Origin: Chthonomonadaceae bacterium
Lineage (GTDB): Bacteria > Armatimonadota > Chthonomonadetes > Chthonomonadales > Chthonomonadaceae
DNA length: 64,000 bases
Direction of reading: 5' to 3'
Assembly (NCBI GenBank): GCA_027459665.1
Contig: DAIDHN010000016.1
Span: 1-64,000, forward strand
In this document: positions 16,687-26,817 of the stretch, piece after piece
Numbering within the stretch: the first letter of the stretch is position 1
Layout of the letters: the number at the start of each line of letters is the position of its first letter
Translations under genes and position numbers: made by a program
The notes under the pieces: generated by a model
Databases searched by the model: none
Seen by the model: only the letters and a program-made list of their open reading frames with translations
What the model was told of the DNA's origin: nothing

Positions 16687-17601
16687 CTAGGGAATGATGG
16701 TTGAGTTGTGGTACAGGTCCTGAATGGCCTGGGTGCAGGTTTCACCACTGGCCTGCAGCGGATAGTTGCCAGAGGTGCCGCCGGGGTAGGAACCAGTCTG
16801 GTTGGGATCGATGCACCAGCTGAGTGCGTCGGTCTGGTTGGCTGGCAGGCCGATGGGGCCATAGCCGTTGTAGTTGGCTACTACCATGTGGATGGGCTTT
16901 ACATGGCCATCGCAGAATACAAACTCAAACATGCCCGAATGGCGGATGGAGGCGGTAGACACACCGGGAGCGCCAGGACGACCGAGGCGGCTCATAATGT
17001 TGTCGAGGGCCAGCGAGTAGTCAGGGTTGTCGTAGCTGTCGCCAAATACAATGGTGGAGGCTGGGGCAGTTATGCCTGCATAGGCGCGGCCTACATTGAG
17101 GTCGTTGCCATAAACGTCGGTGGTGTTGGCATCTTGCAGTCCATAGCCGCCGTCGCTCACCAGTCCGTCGTTGAAACCGTAACCCAGGCAGTGGTGGGTG
17201 GTATTGATGTTGTCGAAGCAGCCGGAAGGATCGGTTGCGCGTGTGTCGGTTGCCCAGGAATTGGCAGTGAAGGTTTCAGAGCGGTCTGGGCAGAGCCATA
17301 CCTGCTGCGACTTGATGTAGGGGGTAAGCAGGTACTGCGGGCTTTCAGTGAAGCCGGTGCCGTCTATGCCGCCGGGAATGGTGTTGTCGCCATTGCACTG
17401 AATCTGCTCATCGTAGTCCTGCAGGTACATTTGCCACGCAAGGCCGATCTGGTTCAGGTTGCTGGCGCAGGTAGCCTGGCGTGCTTTTTCTCTGGCCTGT
17501 GCAAAAACCGGGAAGAGAATGGCAGCAAGAATGGCGATAATTGCGATTACCACCAAGAGTTCAATAAGAGTAAAACCTGTCTTGCGATTCGACAAATACA
17601 T
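16687..17601 (-). CDS. DUF1559 prepilin-like secreted protein 1 (H-X9-DG)
   Basis: 304 residues. The type IV prepilin leader MYLSNRKTG is cleaved before [20 protein letters not shown], the hydrophobic pilin helix, which is followed by the conserved [13 protein letters not shown]. The large C-terminal domain ends with the H-X9-DG signature ([16 protein letters not shown]). Proteins of this family are greatly expanded in Planctomycetota and Armatimonadota, and are exported or assembled as pseudopilins with unknown function. It needs a prepilin peptidase and an assembly ATPase; the GspE-like gene at 32.7 kb is a candidate. A perfect palindrome lies about 60 bases upstream. Confidence 0.92.
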   Translation of the reverse strand: MYLSNRKTGFTLIELLVVIAIIAILAAILFPVFAQAREKARQATCASNLNQIGLAWQMYLQDYDEQIQCNGDNTIPGGIDGTGFTESPQYLLTPYIKSQQVWLCPDRSETFTANSWATDTRATDPSGCFDNINTTHHCLGYGFNDGLVSDGGYGLQDANTTDVYGNDLNVGRAYAGITAPASTIVFGDSYDNPDYSLALDNIMSRLGRPGAPGVSTASIRHSGMFEFVFCDGHVKPIHMVVANYNGYGPIGLPANQTDALSWCIDPNQTGSYPGGTSGNYPLQASGETCTQAIQDLYHNSTIIP

Positions 17602-17658
17602 AACGAGTTCCCTTTCAGATTAAATAAATCTTCATTGTGCGCATGCTTGCATCACAAT

Positions 17659-17674
17659 ATTAGAGTACTCTAAT
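17659..17674. promoter_or_regulatory. Perfect 16-bp palindrome upstream of prepilin 1
   Basis: ATTAGAGTACTCTAAT is fully self-complementary and lies in the AT-rich 309-base region between the prepilin gene and the divergent aldo/keto reductase. It has the size of a dimeric regulator's operator. No clear -35/-10 pair was assigned next to it. Confidence 0.5.
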
Positions 17675-17910
17675 CTGGCTTGAGATTGCTTTAAGGTATG
17701 GTTAAATTTATGTTAAGAAAATGTTAAAGCTTTATTTATTTAGTGCAATAATTATAGGTCTGTTAACTAAATGCGTGGAATGGTGCTTGCAGCCCGAAAT
17801 GCAGCGAGAAGGCTGCAAAATTGAAGCAGAAGCAGCTGTATACAAGGAAACTGTTTGAGCAGAGGTAAACGTAAAAAAAATGTTTAATAATATCGTCAGG
17901 AGGCATTGTG

Positions 17911-18879
17911 ATGCAATATACCAATCTGGGGCGCACTGCACTGAAGGTAAGCCGTTTGTGTCTGGGTACCATGAACTTTGGGCCGCAGACTACCGAACCA
18001 GACAGTTATGCCATTATGGACAAGGCGCTGGACCTGGGCATCAATTTTTTTGATACCGCCAATGTGTACGGCTGGAAAAAAGGCGAGGGCATTACCGAGC
18101 AGATCATTGGCCGCTGGTGGGGGCAGGGAGGCGGACGCCGCGACAAGGTGGTGCTGGCCACCAAGGTATATGGAGACATGGGCGACTGGCCCAATACCAG
18201 CCGGCTGAGCGCGCTGCACATTCGCAAAGCCTGTGATGAGAGCCTGAAGCGGCTGAAAACCGACTACATCGACCTCTACCAGATGCATCATGTTCACCGC
18301 GATGCACCCTGGGAGGAGGTTTGGCAGGCAATGGAACTGCTGGTGCAGCAGGGCAAGGTGCTCTATGTGGGGTCTTCCAACTTTGCGGGCTGGCACATAG
18401 TGCAGGCTAACGAGGCAGCAAAGCGCCGAAATTTCCTTGGCCTGGTTTCTGAGCAGTCGATTTACAACCTGATGAATCGCAATATCGAGCGCGAGGTAAT
18501 TCCCGCCTGCAGCGCCTATGGCCTCGGCGTCATTCCCTGGAGCCCGCTGGGAGGCGGTCTGCTTGGGGGCGTGCTGCAAAAAATCAGTGAAGGCCGCAGG
18601 GCATCCGAGCATATGCAGCGGCAGATTGCAGAAAAGAAATCGCAGCTGGAAGCGTGGGAAGGTCTCTGCGAAGAGATGGGTGAAAAGCCGGCCGATGTCG
18701 CTCTGGCATGGATGCTGCAGAACCCTGTGATTACTGCCCCCATCATTGGCCCGCGCACCATTGAGCAGCTGGAAGGTTCGCTGCGCACGCTGGAAATCAC
18801 CTTCACTGCTGAAAACACTAAACGCATCAACGAAATCTTCCCGGGGTACCGCACGGCTCCCGAAGATTACTCCTGGTAG
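17911..18879 (+). CDS. Aldo/keto reductase
   Basis: 322 residues with an (alpha/beta)8 NADPH-dependent oxidoreductase pattern. Catalytic tetrad members are visible: Asp48 (FFDTANVYG), Tyr53, Lys85 (LATKVYG) and a His in YQMHHVHRD. NADP-binding signatures appear late (SPLGGGLLGG, PIIGPRTIEQLEGSL). AGGAGG is seven bases before ATG 17911; a GTG at 17908 is less well spaced. It belongs to the YdhF/IolS-type sugar or ketone reductases, but its substrate is unknown. It forms a single-gene unit closed by a strong terminator. Confidence 0.93.
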   Translation: MQYTNLGRTALKVSRLCLGTMNFGPQTTEPDSYAIMDKALDLGINFFDTANVYGWKKGEGITEQIIGRWWGQGGGRRDKVVLATKVYGDMGDWPNTSRLSALHIRKACDESLKRLKTDYIDLYQMHHVHRDAPWEEVWQAMELLVQQGKVLYVGSSNFAGWHIVQANEAAKRRNFLGLVSEQSIYNLMNRNIEREVIPACSAYGLGVIPWSPLGGGLLGGVLQKISEGRRASEHMQRQIAEKKSQLEAWEGLCEEMGEKPADVALAWMLQNPVITAPIIGPRTIEQLEGSLRTLEITFTAENTKRINEIFPGYRTAPEDYSW

Positions 18880-18891
18880 ACAAGGCAGATT

Positions 18892-18929
18892 CAGGTTCTT
18901 CTGCAGAACGCAGAAGAACCTGACTTTTT
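18892..18929 (+). terminator. Intrinsic terminator of the aldo/keto reductase gene
   Basis: A perfect 13-bp stem (CAGGTTCTTCTGC/GCAGAAGAACCTG, loop AGAAC) is followed by ACTTTTTAA. The tract ends only five bases before the gluQRS start codon. Confidence 0.9.
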
Positions 18930-18934
18930 AAGAG

Positions 18935-19771
18935 ATGTCTTTTTCAACGGCCTCTTTTTACCGCGGGCGGCTCGCCCCCACGCCCTCAGGATTGCTGCAT
19001 GCGGGGCATGCCCGTACGTTTTATACTGCCTGGCAGCGCGCCAGAGAGGCAGCCGGCACACTGGTGATGCGCATGGATGACCTGGATGCCGACCGCTGCC
19101 GCCCCGAATATGCCGAAGCAGCGTTGCACGATCTGCGCTGGCTGGGGCTGGAGTGGCAGGAAGGCCCCGACTGCGGCGGCCCTTTTGCGCCCTACTGCCA
19201 AAGCGAGCGCATGAAGCACTATGTCAGCGCCTTCGAGCAGCTGCGCGCCGGGGATTTTGTTTACCCCTGCCGCTGCAGCCGCAAAGAGCTTTCTGCCCTG
19301 CACGCCCCTCACGAAGGTGAGGAAGAACCCGTGTATCCGGGCATCTGCCTGCGCAGCCCGCCGGCGCCTTTTGAGAGGGTGCAATGGCGCTTTCGCACCA
19401 CCCCTGGCGAGGCGGTAGAGTTTACAGACCTTCATTTTGGCCCGCAGCGGTTTGTGGCAGGCAGCGATTTTGGCGATTTCGTGGTGTGGCGCACCTGCGG
19501 CATGCCCTCGTACCAGCTGGCAGTTGTGGCAGATGATGCCGATATGGGCATTACCGAAGTAGTGCGCGGAGCAGACCTGCTGCTTTCTACTGCGAGGCAG
19601 CTGCTGCTTTACAGGGCGCTGAGCCTGCCTGTACCGCAATTTTATCACTGCGATCTGGTGCGCGGCGAAAATGGCGTGCGGCTGGCAAAGCGGTGCAATG
19701 CGCTGTCGCTGCGCTCTCTGCGAGAACAAGGCTGCCAGCCGCATCAGCTGACGGCGCTGCAGGGCGGTTGA
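18935..19771 (+). CDS. gluQ: Glutamyl-Q tRNA(Asp) synthetase
   Basis: 278 residues. This truncated glutamyl-tRNA synthetase paralogue attaches Glu to queuosine at position 34 of tRNA(Asp). The HIGH motif appears as HAGH in RLAPTPSGLLHAGHART. A Cys cluster (PCRCSR ... YPGIC) forms the zinc site. The KMSKS-like loop is RLAKR near the C-terminus, and the anticodon-binding domain is absent, as in the family. The ATG is the only start that keeps the first motif, yet it lies five bases after the T tract of a strong terminator and has no good Shine-Dalgarno. QueE, encoded 2 kb downstream, makes the queuosine precursor. Confidence 0.93.
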   Translation: MSFSTASFYRGRLAPTPSGLLHAGHARTFYTAWQRAREAAGTLVMRMDDLDADRCRPEYAEAALHDLRWLGLEWQEGPDCGGPFAPYCQSERMKHYVSAFEQLRAGDFVYPCRCSRKELSALHAPHEGEEEPVYPGICLRSPPAPFERVQWRFRTTPGEAVEFTDLHFGPQRFVAGSDFGDFVVWRTCGMPSYQLAVVADDADMGITEVVRGADLLLSTARQLLLYRALSLPVPQFYHCDLVRGENGVRLAKRCNALSLRSLREQGCQPHQLTALQGG

Positions 19772-19817
19772 AAAGATGCTTTTTGCAGAATGTGCAGAGC
19801 TGTGGCAAAAAAGCATG

Positions 19818-19847
19818 TTGCATTGGCGTGCGTAAAACTGCTACAAT
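19818..19847 (+). promoter_or_regulatory. Candidate promoter of atpDC
   Basis: TTGCAT and TACAAT are spaced by 18 bases, about 90 bases before atpD. The -10 and its GC context match the candidate gap promoter. Confidence 0.45.
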
Positions 19848-19905
19848 GTTGTGAAAGTTTGCACGATTGCAACACAATAATTTTAGCGAACATGCCGCAG
19901 AATAA

Positions 19906-21333
<1,428 letters not shown>

Positions 21334-21347
21334 GCAGGAGAACCACA

Positions 21348-21755
21348 ATGGCCAATTTTCTGCTTGAACTGGTGACCCCCGAACGCGTGCTGTTTGCCGA
21401 GCAGGTGCAGCAGCTACGCGCGCCCGGCATTTCAGGTTCGTACGGAGTGCTGGCTCAGCACGCTCCCTTTCTTACCGAGCTGGATACCGGCATCATAATG
21501 ATTACCTTTGCAGACGGCAGCAGAGAAGCGCTGGCTACCAGCGGCGGCTTTATGCAGGTAAGGCGCGATAAAACCATTGTGCTGGCAGACACTGCAGAAA
21601 GAGCAGAGGAAATCAACCTGGAACGGGCGCGGGCCTCGCTGGCAACAGCCCAAATGCTGCTGGGCAACCCGGGCGGCCAGAGTCTTGATGAGATACGCAG
21701 GCAGATGAAGCGCGCCCTGAACCGCATTGAAGTCGCCCAGATGCGCTCGCTGTAA
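21348..21755 (+). CDS. atpC: F-type ATP synthase subunit epsilon
   Basis: 135 residues. The N-terminal beta-sandwich contains LVTPERVLF and the family motif GSYGVLAQHAPF, and the C-terminal part is the two-helix region (ERARASLATAQMLLG ... RALNRIEVAQMR) that inhibits ATP hydrolysis. It starts 14 bases after atpD with AGGAG upstream. Together they form the whole ATP synthase content of the window. Confidence 0.95.
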   Translation: MANFLLELVTPERVLFAEQVQQLRAPGISGSYGVLAQHAPFLTELDTGIIMITFADGSREALATSGGFMQVRRDKTIVLADTAERAEEINLERARASLATAQMLLGNPGGQSLDEIRRQMKRALNRIEVAQMRSL

Positions 21756-21763
21756 ATAAAACC

Positions 21764-22537
21764 ATGCAGCCAGCCACGCCCTCCGCACGCCTGGTAGAGG
21801 TGTTTTCCTCTATACAGGGGGAGGGTGTGCTGGCAGGCAGAAGGCAGGTGTTTGTACGCACCTACGGCTGCAACCTGCGCTGTACCTACTGCGACAGCCC
21901 CGAAACACTGCGCGAAACGCCTTCCCCCGCTTTCTGCCGGGTAGAAACGCAGTCAGGCAGCGGCCGCTTCTGCACCATTCCCAACCCGGTTTCTCTTCAT
22001 ACACTCACCCACACAGTACAGTCTTTTCTGCATGAACCCCATCACTCTCTTTCGCTCACAGGTGGTGAACCGCTGCTGCAGGCCAGATTCTGGCAGTGCT
22101 GGCTGCCACAGACCGCCGGCTGGAACCTGCCCGTTTTTCTGGAAACCAACGGCATGCTGCCTGCACACCTGCAGATGGTTCTCCCATACATTTCGCTCGT
22201 TTCCATGGATTACAAGGCGCCCTCGGCCACCGGCATGCCTTACGAAAAAAGCAGAGATTTGCAGCGTGAGTTTTTGCAGGTGGCCAGTGCTAGGCAGGTG
22301 TACATGAAGCTGGTGGTAACGCCGCATACCAGCATGGAAGAACTGGACTGTGCGGTGCAGCTATTGAATGAGGTGTATCCCATTCCTGCCCTGATACTGC
22401 AGCCGGTTACCCCCTGCGGATACGAAACAGAGCCGGTGCAGGCGCAAAAACTGTTTGCCATGCACGCACATGCTTCCAGAGCGCTGCCCGACGTGCGTAT
22501 TATTCCGCAGCTGCACAAGGCGATGCACCTGCTGTAA
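21764..22537 (+). CDS. queE: 7-carboxy-7-deazaguanine synthase (radical SAM)
   Basis: 257 residues. It rearranges carboxy-tetrahydropterin to 7-carboxy-7-deazaguanine in queuosine synthesis. The substrate-binding FSSIQGEG and the cluster motif CNLRCTYC (C36, C40, C43, the CxxxCxxC form) mark QueE, and TGGEPLLQ is the GGE SAM-binding motif. It starts eight bases after atpC and looks co-transcribed with it, possibly by chance. Functionally it pairs with gluQRS upstream. Its 3' end overlaps the convergent Nudix gene by 38 bases. Confidence 0.95.
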   Translation: MQPATPSARLVEVFSSIQGEGVLAGRRQVFVRTYGCNLRCTYCDSPETLRETPSPAFCRVETQSGSGRFCTIPNPVSLHTLTHTVQSFLHEPHHSLSLTGGEPLLQARFWQCWLPQTAGWNLPVFLETNGMLPAHLQMVLPYISLVSMDYKAPSATGMPYEKSRDLQREFLQVASARQVYMKLVVTPHTSMEELDCAVQLLNEVYPIPALILQPVTPCGYETEPVQAQKLFAMHAHASRALPDVRIIPQLHKAMHLL

Positions 22538-23009
22538 GCTCGGCAGCACGCTCGCAGGCAAGGCCGCACACGTTTTCCAGCAGGCTGTCCCACCGATAGT
22601 AGCGGTGAGCAATCTCTTCGCACGGGCAGAGAGAGGTTTCCAGCCCCTCAAACCCGGGAGGCGGCGCTGAGCGCTGCTTTACACGGGCAAGGTAAACAGG
22701 CACCCGCATCTGCCCGTTTGGCGAGGTAAGCAGATAATCGCCCAGAAGTCTCAACTGCCCCAGCCGCAGGCCGGCTTCTTCGTATGCCTCCCTGCGCACA
22801 GCCTGCAGCGGCGTTTCGCCCTGCTCCAGGCGGCCGCCCGGAATAGACCAGCCTCTGCCCTGTATGTTGCACAAAACCAGCTGGTTTTCTTCAAAGGCAA
22901 ACACCAGAGCGGCATAGGCGCGCTGTTTGCTGCGGGGACGGAAATGCGGCAGGCAGAACCGTGCAGTAACATCTCCCCATTCTGCTGCAGGAAAAGAAGA
23001 AACAGACAT
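22500..23009 (-). CDS. Nudix hydrolase
   Basis: 169 residues. The Nudix box is complete: G-RLEQG-E-TPLQAVR-REAYEEAGL, within IPGGRLEQGETPLQ. It hydrolyses nucleoside diphosphates linked to another moiety, but the substrate is not predictable. ATG 23009 is used, since residues from longer upstream frames run into the divergent rodA. A TATAAT on the minus strand lies 15 bases ahead. The 3' end overlaps queE. Confidence 0.9.
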   Translation of the reverse strand: MSVSSFPAAEWGDVTARFCLPHFRPRSKQRAYAALVFAFEENQLVLCNIQGRGWSIPGGRLEQGETPLQAVRREAYEEAGLRLGQLRLLGDYLLTSPNGQMRVPVYLARVKQRSAPPPGFEGLETSLCPCEEIAHRYYRWDSLLENVCGLACERAAELTAGASPCAAAE

Positions 23010-23033
23010 GATACGTATTATACTGTATAGCCG

Positions 23034-24137
23034 ATGAATGAAGAAAAAACAAGTAAAAACCTGGATATTCCCCTGCTGCTGGTCACAGCGCTGCTCTGTC
23101 TGTTTGGGGAAGTGATACTGTATACAGTAACTCATGGCGACCGCGAACCGCTTTACAAAAAGCAGATCATCTGGTTTGCACTGGGTTGGGTGAGTCTGCT
23201 GACTGCCACCCGTATTGATTATCACTTTCTGGTGCGCTTCTCACGCCCGCTTTATGTGCTGAACCTGCTGCTGCTTGCCCTGGTGCTGGTGGTTTCGCAC
23301 CGGGTAAACGGGGCATCCCGCTGGGTACGCCTGGGCGGGTTTGAGTTTCAGCCTTCAGAAACCGCCAAACTGTTTGTGATTTTGATTCTGGCGGGTTTTT
23401 TTACGCGCCGGCGCAAAAAGGCCCATACGCCCCGCATTCTGTTTCTATCGCTTATGCTCATAGCCCTGCCTGTGCTGCTTATATTTAAACAGCCTGATTT
23501 GGGTACGGCACTGGTGGTGCTGGCTATATGGGGCGGCATGGCTTATATGGCGGGAACACCGGGGCGCTATCTGATTGGGCTGACCCTTACAGGGCTTGCG
23601 CTGTTTGTGATACTCTGGAATACTGGCCATGTGATAAAAACCTACCAGAAACAGCGCATAGAAGTGCTGCTCGGCACAGATACCAACACAACGGGAGCGG
23701 GCTACCATGTAACGCAGGCGCGCATTGCAATAGGATCGGGGGGCTTTTGGGGCAAGGGGCTGATGCATGGCAGCCAGGTAAGGGGCGGATACATCCCTGA
23801 AAAGCAGACTGACTTTATATTTACTGCCGTGGGTGAGCAGCTGGGGTTTTTGGGCTGCACTGCGCTGCTGCTGCTGTATGCCTGGCTTTTTTGGCGCATA
23901 GGGAAGACAGTAATGGCACCAGATCAAGACCATGGCGGGCGCCTGATAGCTGCCGGCGTGCTTACCATGATTGCGTTTCATGTAATAGAGAATATAGGGA
24001 TGAATGTGGGTATTCTGCCGGTAGCCGGAGTGCCGCTGCCGCTGGTTTCGGCAGGGGGAAGCAATGTACTGGTGACTCTCTTCAGCATCGGGCTGATAGA
24101 GAGCATACGCATACACAGACCTGAAATACTGTTTTGA
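23034..24137 (+). CDS. rodA: SEDS-family peptidoglycan glycosyltransferase RodA
   Basis: 367 residues with about ten transmembrane helices. Family signatures include RWVRLGGFEFQPSE, KQPDLGTALV, GYHVTQARIAIGSGGFWGKG and PEKQTDFIFTAVGEQLGF. RodA polymerises lipid II during sidewall elongation together with a class B PBP, which is not in this window. The length and the absence of a long N-terminal extension favour RodA over FtsW. It is divergent from the Nudix gene and stands alone. Confidence 0.93.
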   Translation: MNEEKTSKNLDIPLLLVTALLCLFGEVILYTVTHGDREPLYKKQIIWFALGWVSLLTATRIDYHFLVRFSRPLYVLNLLLLALVLVVSHRVNGASRWVRLGGFEFQPSETAKLFVILILAGFFTRRRKKAHTPRILFLSLMLIALPVLLIFKQPDLGTALVVLAIWGGMAYMAGTPGRYLIGLTLTGLALFVILWNTGHVIKTYQKQRIEVLLGTDTNTTGAGYHVTQARIAIGSGGFWGKGLMHGSQVRGGYIPEKQTDFIFTAVGEQLGFLGCTALLLLYAWLFWRIGKTVMAPDQDHGGRLIAAGVLTMIAFHVIENIGMNVGILPVAGVPLPLVSAGGSNVLVTLFSIGLIESIRIHRPEILF

Positions 24138-24141
24138 GGAA

Positions 24142-24166
24142 GCAGAGCGAAGAAGGTTCGCTCTGC
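24142..24166. terminator. Hairpin between convergent rodA and lipoprotein genes
   Basis: A perfect 10-bp stem (GCAGAGCGAA/TTCGCTCTGC, loop GAAGG) starts four bases after the rodA stop. It has no strong T tract on either strand, so it is called by position. Confidence 0.55.
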
Positions 24167-24181
24167 AGAAACGATACAGCC

Positions 24182-24373
24182 TTAGGGTTTTGCAGGCGGG
24201 GTGGAGGGAGTACCGGCTTTGGCCCCTGCCATGGCACCGGGAAACTTTTTGGGGAGAACCTGAGGCCCCTGGCCAGAATGACACCCCGCAAGGCAGAGAA
24301 GCAGACTGGCGCCAAGAGCAAGGCATGCAATTCTGCCGGCTGTGCGCACTCTGCTTTCTGAATAGTAATACAT
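24182..24373 (-). CDS. Small lipoprotein downstream of prepilin gene 2
   Basis: 63 residues. The signal peptide ends in the lipobox LAGC, and the mature part is short and rich in Gly, Ala, Pro and Lys. AAGGAG lies ten bases before the ATG. Like the lipoprotein at 16.4 kb it follows a DUF1559 prepilin gene behind an intergenic hairpin. The two lipoproteins share architecture but little sequence. Function unknown. Confidence 0.75.
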   Translation of the reverse strand: MYYYSESRVRTAGRIACLALGASLLLCLAGCHSGQGPQVLPKKFPGAMAGAKAGTPSTPPAKP

Positions 24374-24404
24374 GCAGTTCTTCTCCTTGTGCAGTAGGCT
24401 GAGG

Positions 24405-24444
24405 TGAGGCCGCACGTACGCAGACATTACCCCATGCGGCCTCA
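24405..24444 (-). terminator. Hairpin between prepilin 2 and its lipoprotein gene
   Basis: A perfect 10-bp inverted repeat, TGAGGCCGCA/TGCGGCCTCA, with a 20-base loop begins eight bases after the prepilin stop. No U tract follows, so it may be an attenuator or an mRNA 3'-end stabiliser. Its position mirrors the hairpin at 16.6 kb. Confidence 0.55.
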
Positions 24445-24451
24445 ATCAATG

Positions 24452-25288
24452 CTATTCCAGCGGTTTTTGTCCTGCTCCGCAGGCATTGTAGCTCGTCATA
24501 TCCTTGATGGTGAAGTACTGGTAAATGCAGGCATTCACAGAAGGATCGTATTTGGAAACGAGCAGCTGCGACAAGCGCATCCATTTGGCATGGCCATCGA
24601 AGAATACGTTGTTGAGGCCCTCGTTGTGGCGGCCGTACAGGGCGCCCTGCGAGTACTGCCCAATGGCATAGGCAAAGTGCGGATTGGAGGCGGTGTTGAT
24701 GGCCATGCCGGCATACTGCGTAACAATCTGCTCGGGGTCCCAGGCGGTAAGCGGGCTTTGGCCGCCATCTGCGCAGAACATGAGGCCGGAGGGCGCCTCT
24801 ATGGCCGCAATGGAGATCGGGTTGCTCTGGAAGATGGCCCCGTAGGTGGAATTATAATTGTAATAGTTGTTGAGCGTGTAGGCCGCCTGAATGGAACCGA
24901 TGAGCGGCCCGGATGTCCAGGGGCTTTCGGGCGAGTAGTCGTATCCGGCATAGAGGCCAGAGGACGCGCTGGCGCTGGGGCAGACCCACAGCGCATAGTT
25001 TTTGATATACGGTTCAAGCAGCGACATCCATGTGTGAATGTAGTAGTTTCCGCTTCCTGCAGGATACTGATACCAGTTGCCATCGTTGTTGAGGCATACG
25101 TGCTCGTCATAGTCCTGCACATACATATTGAGCGCCAGCCCCATTTGAACAGTGTTGGAGAGACAGGAGGTTTGCCTTGCTTTTTCCCTTGCCTGTGCAA
25201 ATACGGGGAAAAGGATGGCAGCCAGAATTGCGATGATAGCGATTACAACCAGTAGTTCGATGAGCGTAAACCCTGCTGTTTTTTTCAT
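24452..25288 (-). CDS. DUF1559 prepilin-like secreted protein 2 (H-X9-DG)
   Basis: 278 residues. The prepilin leader MKKTAG precedes [20 protein letters not shown], and [13 protein letters not shown] follows. The C-terminal signature is [16 protein letters not shown]. Its first 45 residues are nearly identical to prepilin 1, whereas the large domain differs strongly, with many Tyr/Asn/Ser residues. GAGGAG precedes the ATG by seven bases. A near-consensus promoter with an upstream element shared with another surface-protein gene drives it. Confidence 0.92.
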   Translation of the reverse strand: MKKTAGFTLIELLVVIAIIAILAAILFPVFAQAREKARQTSCLSNTVQMGLALNMYVQDYDEHVCLNNDGNWYQYPAGSGNYYIHTWMSLLEPYIKNYALWVCPSASASSGLYAGYDYSPESPWTSGPLIGSIQAAYTLNNYYNYNSTYGAIFQSNPISIAAIEAPSGLMFCADGGQSPLTAWDPEQIVTQYAGMAINTASNPHFAYAIGQYSQGALYGRHNEGLNNVFFDGHAKWMRLSQLLVSKYDPSVNACIYQYFTIKDMTSYNACGAGQKPLE

Positions 25289-25371
25289 AACCCAACTCCT
25301 CGCGTCAACGCTCTGCCTGCGCAGAGAGATGTCGGAACAGGTATTTCCTCCAGCATACCGGAAGATACATA

Positions 25372-25413
25372 ATAATACCATAATATACCATTTGAGTCAA
25401 CAGCTTTTTTGCA
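25372..25413 (-). promoter_or_regulatory. Promoter of prepilin 2 with shared upstream element
   Basis: Minus strand: TTGACT, 17 bases, TATTAT. Immediately upstream and overlapping the -35 is CTGCAAAAAAGCTGTTGAC, a 19-base sequence found identically at the promoter at 28.3 kb. The A-tract resembles an UP element, or the whole may be an activator site. Confidence 0.75.
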
Positions 25414-25431
25414 GGAAGATATTTGGTGTGA

Positions 25432-25467
25432 AACAGAAAACCGCTGCCGAGCGTACATGGGCAGCGG
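25432..25467 (-). terminator. Terminator downstream of the TPR gene
   Basis: On the minus strand CCGCTGCC and GGCAGCGG (8 bp, 11-base loop) are followed by TTTTCTGTTT. It lies between the TPR gene and the promoter of prepilin 2. Confidence 0.75.
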
Positions 25468-25474
25468 TAGAATG

Positions 25475-25513
25475 CACTTCTGCAGGCAGGGGTGCGCTCT
25501 GCCTGCAGAAGTG
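25475..25513. repeat. Perfect 15-bp inverted repeat at the 3' end of the TPR gene
   Basis: CACTTCTGCAGGCAG pairs with CTGCCTGCAGAAGTG over a 9-base loop. No U tract follows directly, so together with the adjacent terminator it makes a double hairpin 3' end. Confidence 0.7.
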
Positions 25514-25520
25514 AAGCGTG

Positions 25521-26564
25521 CTAGGGGTTGTAGAGGCGTATTGTGCCCGGATTAAAGTGCCGCTGACGGTCTGCCTTCACCCGATCAATCACCTCATTGG
25601 CGTAACCGGCAAACTTTGCATCGCTGCTGCCGTTGAGCAGCAGAGCGCGGTGCATGGCAGAGAGAGCCTGCCGGTAATGCATCTGGTGCGCCAGCGCATC
25701 ACCGGAGTAGTACCAGGCGGTCTTCAGGTTCGGAGCCTGGGCAACGGCATCGGCTAGCATATACACGGCACGGTCGTACAGGTGGCTGCCGGAGATTGTG
25801 CCATAAACAGGAGTGGTTATTGTGGAGATAAGGCTTTCCCCCAGCACCACCTCGCAGGCGGCACGCAGCAGGGCTGGCTGAGGATAGTCGGGCGAGAAGA
25901 ACAGACGGAGGGCGGGTATTGCACCACCGATCTTGTTGCCAGGTGCCTGCCTGCTCAACAGCTTCAGCATATAGGAAACAGAGGGCGAGGTAAAAGGAGG
26001 GTTTAACTCATAGAACTGCACCTCATGGTATGCCCCGGCAAGGTCGAAGGCAGCGGCTGCTTCCTTCCAGTTGCCTGCCTGCAACTCAAGTAGTGAGTAG
26101 GTGCAGTAGGCTACTGGTTTCAAATTGTCAAGCAGACCATAAACCTGATTGGTGCCAGGGTGCTTCTTGTAGAAGTAGTCATGAAACACCTGCAGAGCCT
26201 GCTGCGGCTGACCGTTGGCAGCATATGCCTCCGCAAGCACCTCCTGGTTTGGCCAGCACGGGTCTTGACCACCAGGCAGACTTCTCACCTTTGCATACAG
26301 ATCAATTACATCCTGATAGTTGCCGATAAGCATGTCCCTTTCAGCATGTATTTGCATGCGGGTTAGCCAATCACTTACTACCTGTTGATGCAGCTGGTTA
26401 CTTCTCAACTCTTGCGGGCTGATTGGAGTATTGGGAGTGGTGATTGACTGCCCGAAGGTCACAAATGTCTTTGGAGGCTTGACGGTATGCTGGGGCGGGT
26501 TTGCCCATACTGGCTGGCATGCAGCAAGCACTACAAGAACTGTAAGTACAAAATACGGTTTCAT
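25521..26564 (-). CDS. Exported TPR-like protein
   Basis: 347 residues. A signal peptide or lipoprotein-like leader (MKPYFVLTVLVVLAACQPVWA) begins at ATG 26564, 13 bases after AAGGAG. The body is helical with degenerate TPR units (YQDVIDLYAKVRSL, NGQPQQALQVFHDYF, LKTAWYYSGDALAHQMHYRQAL). The presence of C-Q after LAA leaves open whether it is lipidated. It follows the disrupted exported gene by 41 bases and may share its transcript. Function unknown. Confidence 0.8.
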   Translation of the reverse strand: MKPYFVLTVLVVLAACQPVWANPPQHTVKPPKTFVTFGQSITTPNTPISPQELRSNQLHQQVVSDWLTRMQIHAERDMLIGNYQDVIDLYAKVRSLPGGQDPCWPNQEVLAEAYAANGQPQQALQVFHDYFYKKHPGTNQVYGLLDNLKPVAYCTYSLLELQAGNWKEAAAAFDLAGAYHEVQFYELNPPFTSPSVSYMLKLLSRQAPGNKIGGAIPALRLFFSPDYPQPALLRAACEVVLGESLISTITTPVYGTISGSHLYDRAVYMLADAVAQAPNLKTAWYYSGDALAHQMHYRQALSAMHRALLLNGSSDAKFAGYANEVIDRVKADRQRHFNPGTIRLYNP

Positions 26565-26817
26565 TGGTAATCTCCTTGCCATACTTTTGTTATGGCATTC
26601 AGCAATCAGGGTGCAACACTTTGCCACACAGGGTATTGATTTGTAGCTGTTACCTGACCTTCGGCAGTCGGTACCGGAAATTGAATGACATCTGGCTTCC
26701 AGCCGCCAGAGGGCATGGTTTCAAATGCAGACCAGTACCAGCCGCCTGTCAGTAGGGGAACCCACTGCGAACCGCTGCCGGGAGGCTGGTACATTAGAAA
26801 ATCAGTAAAATGTTCAC

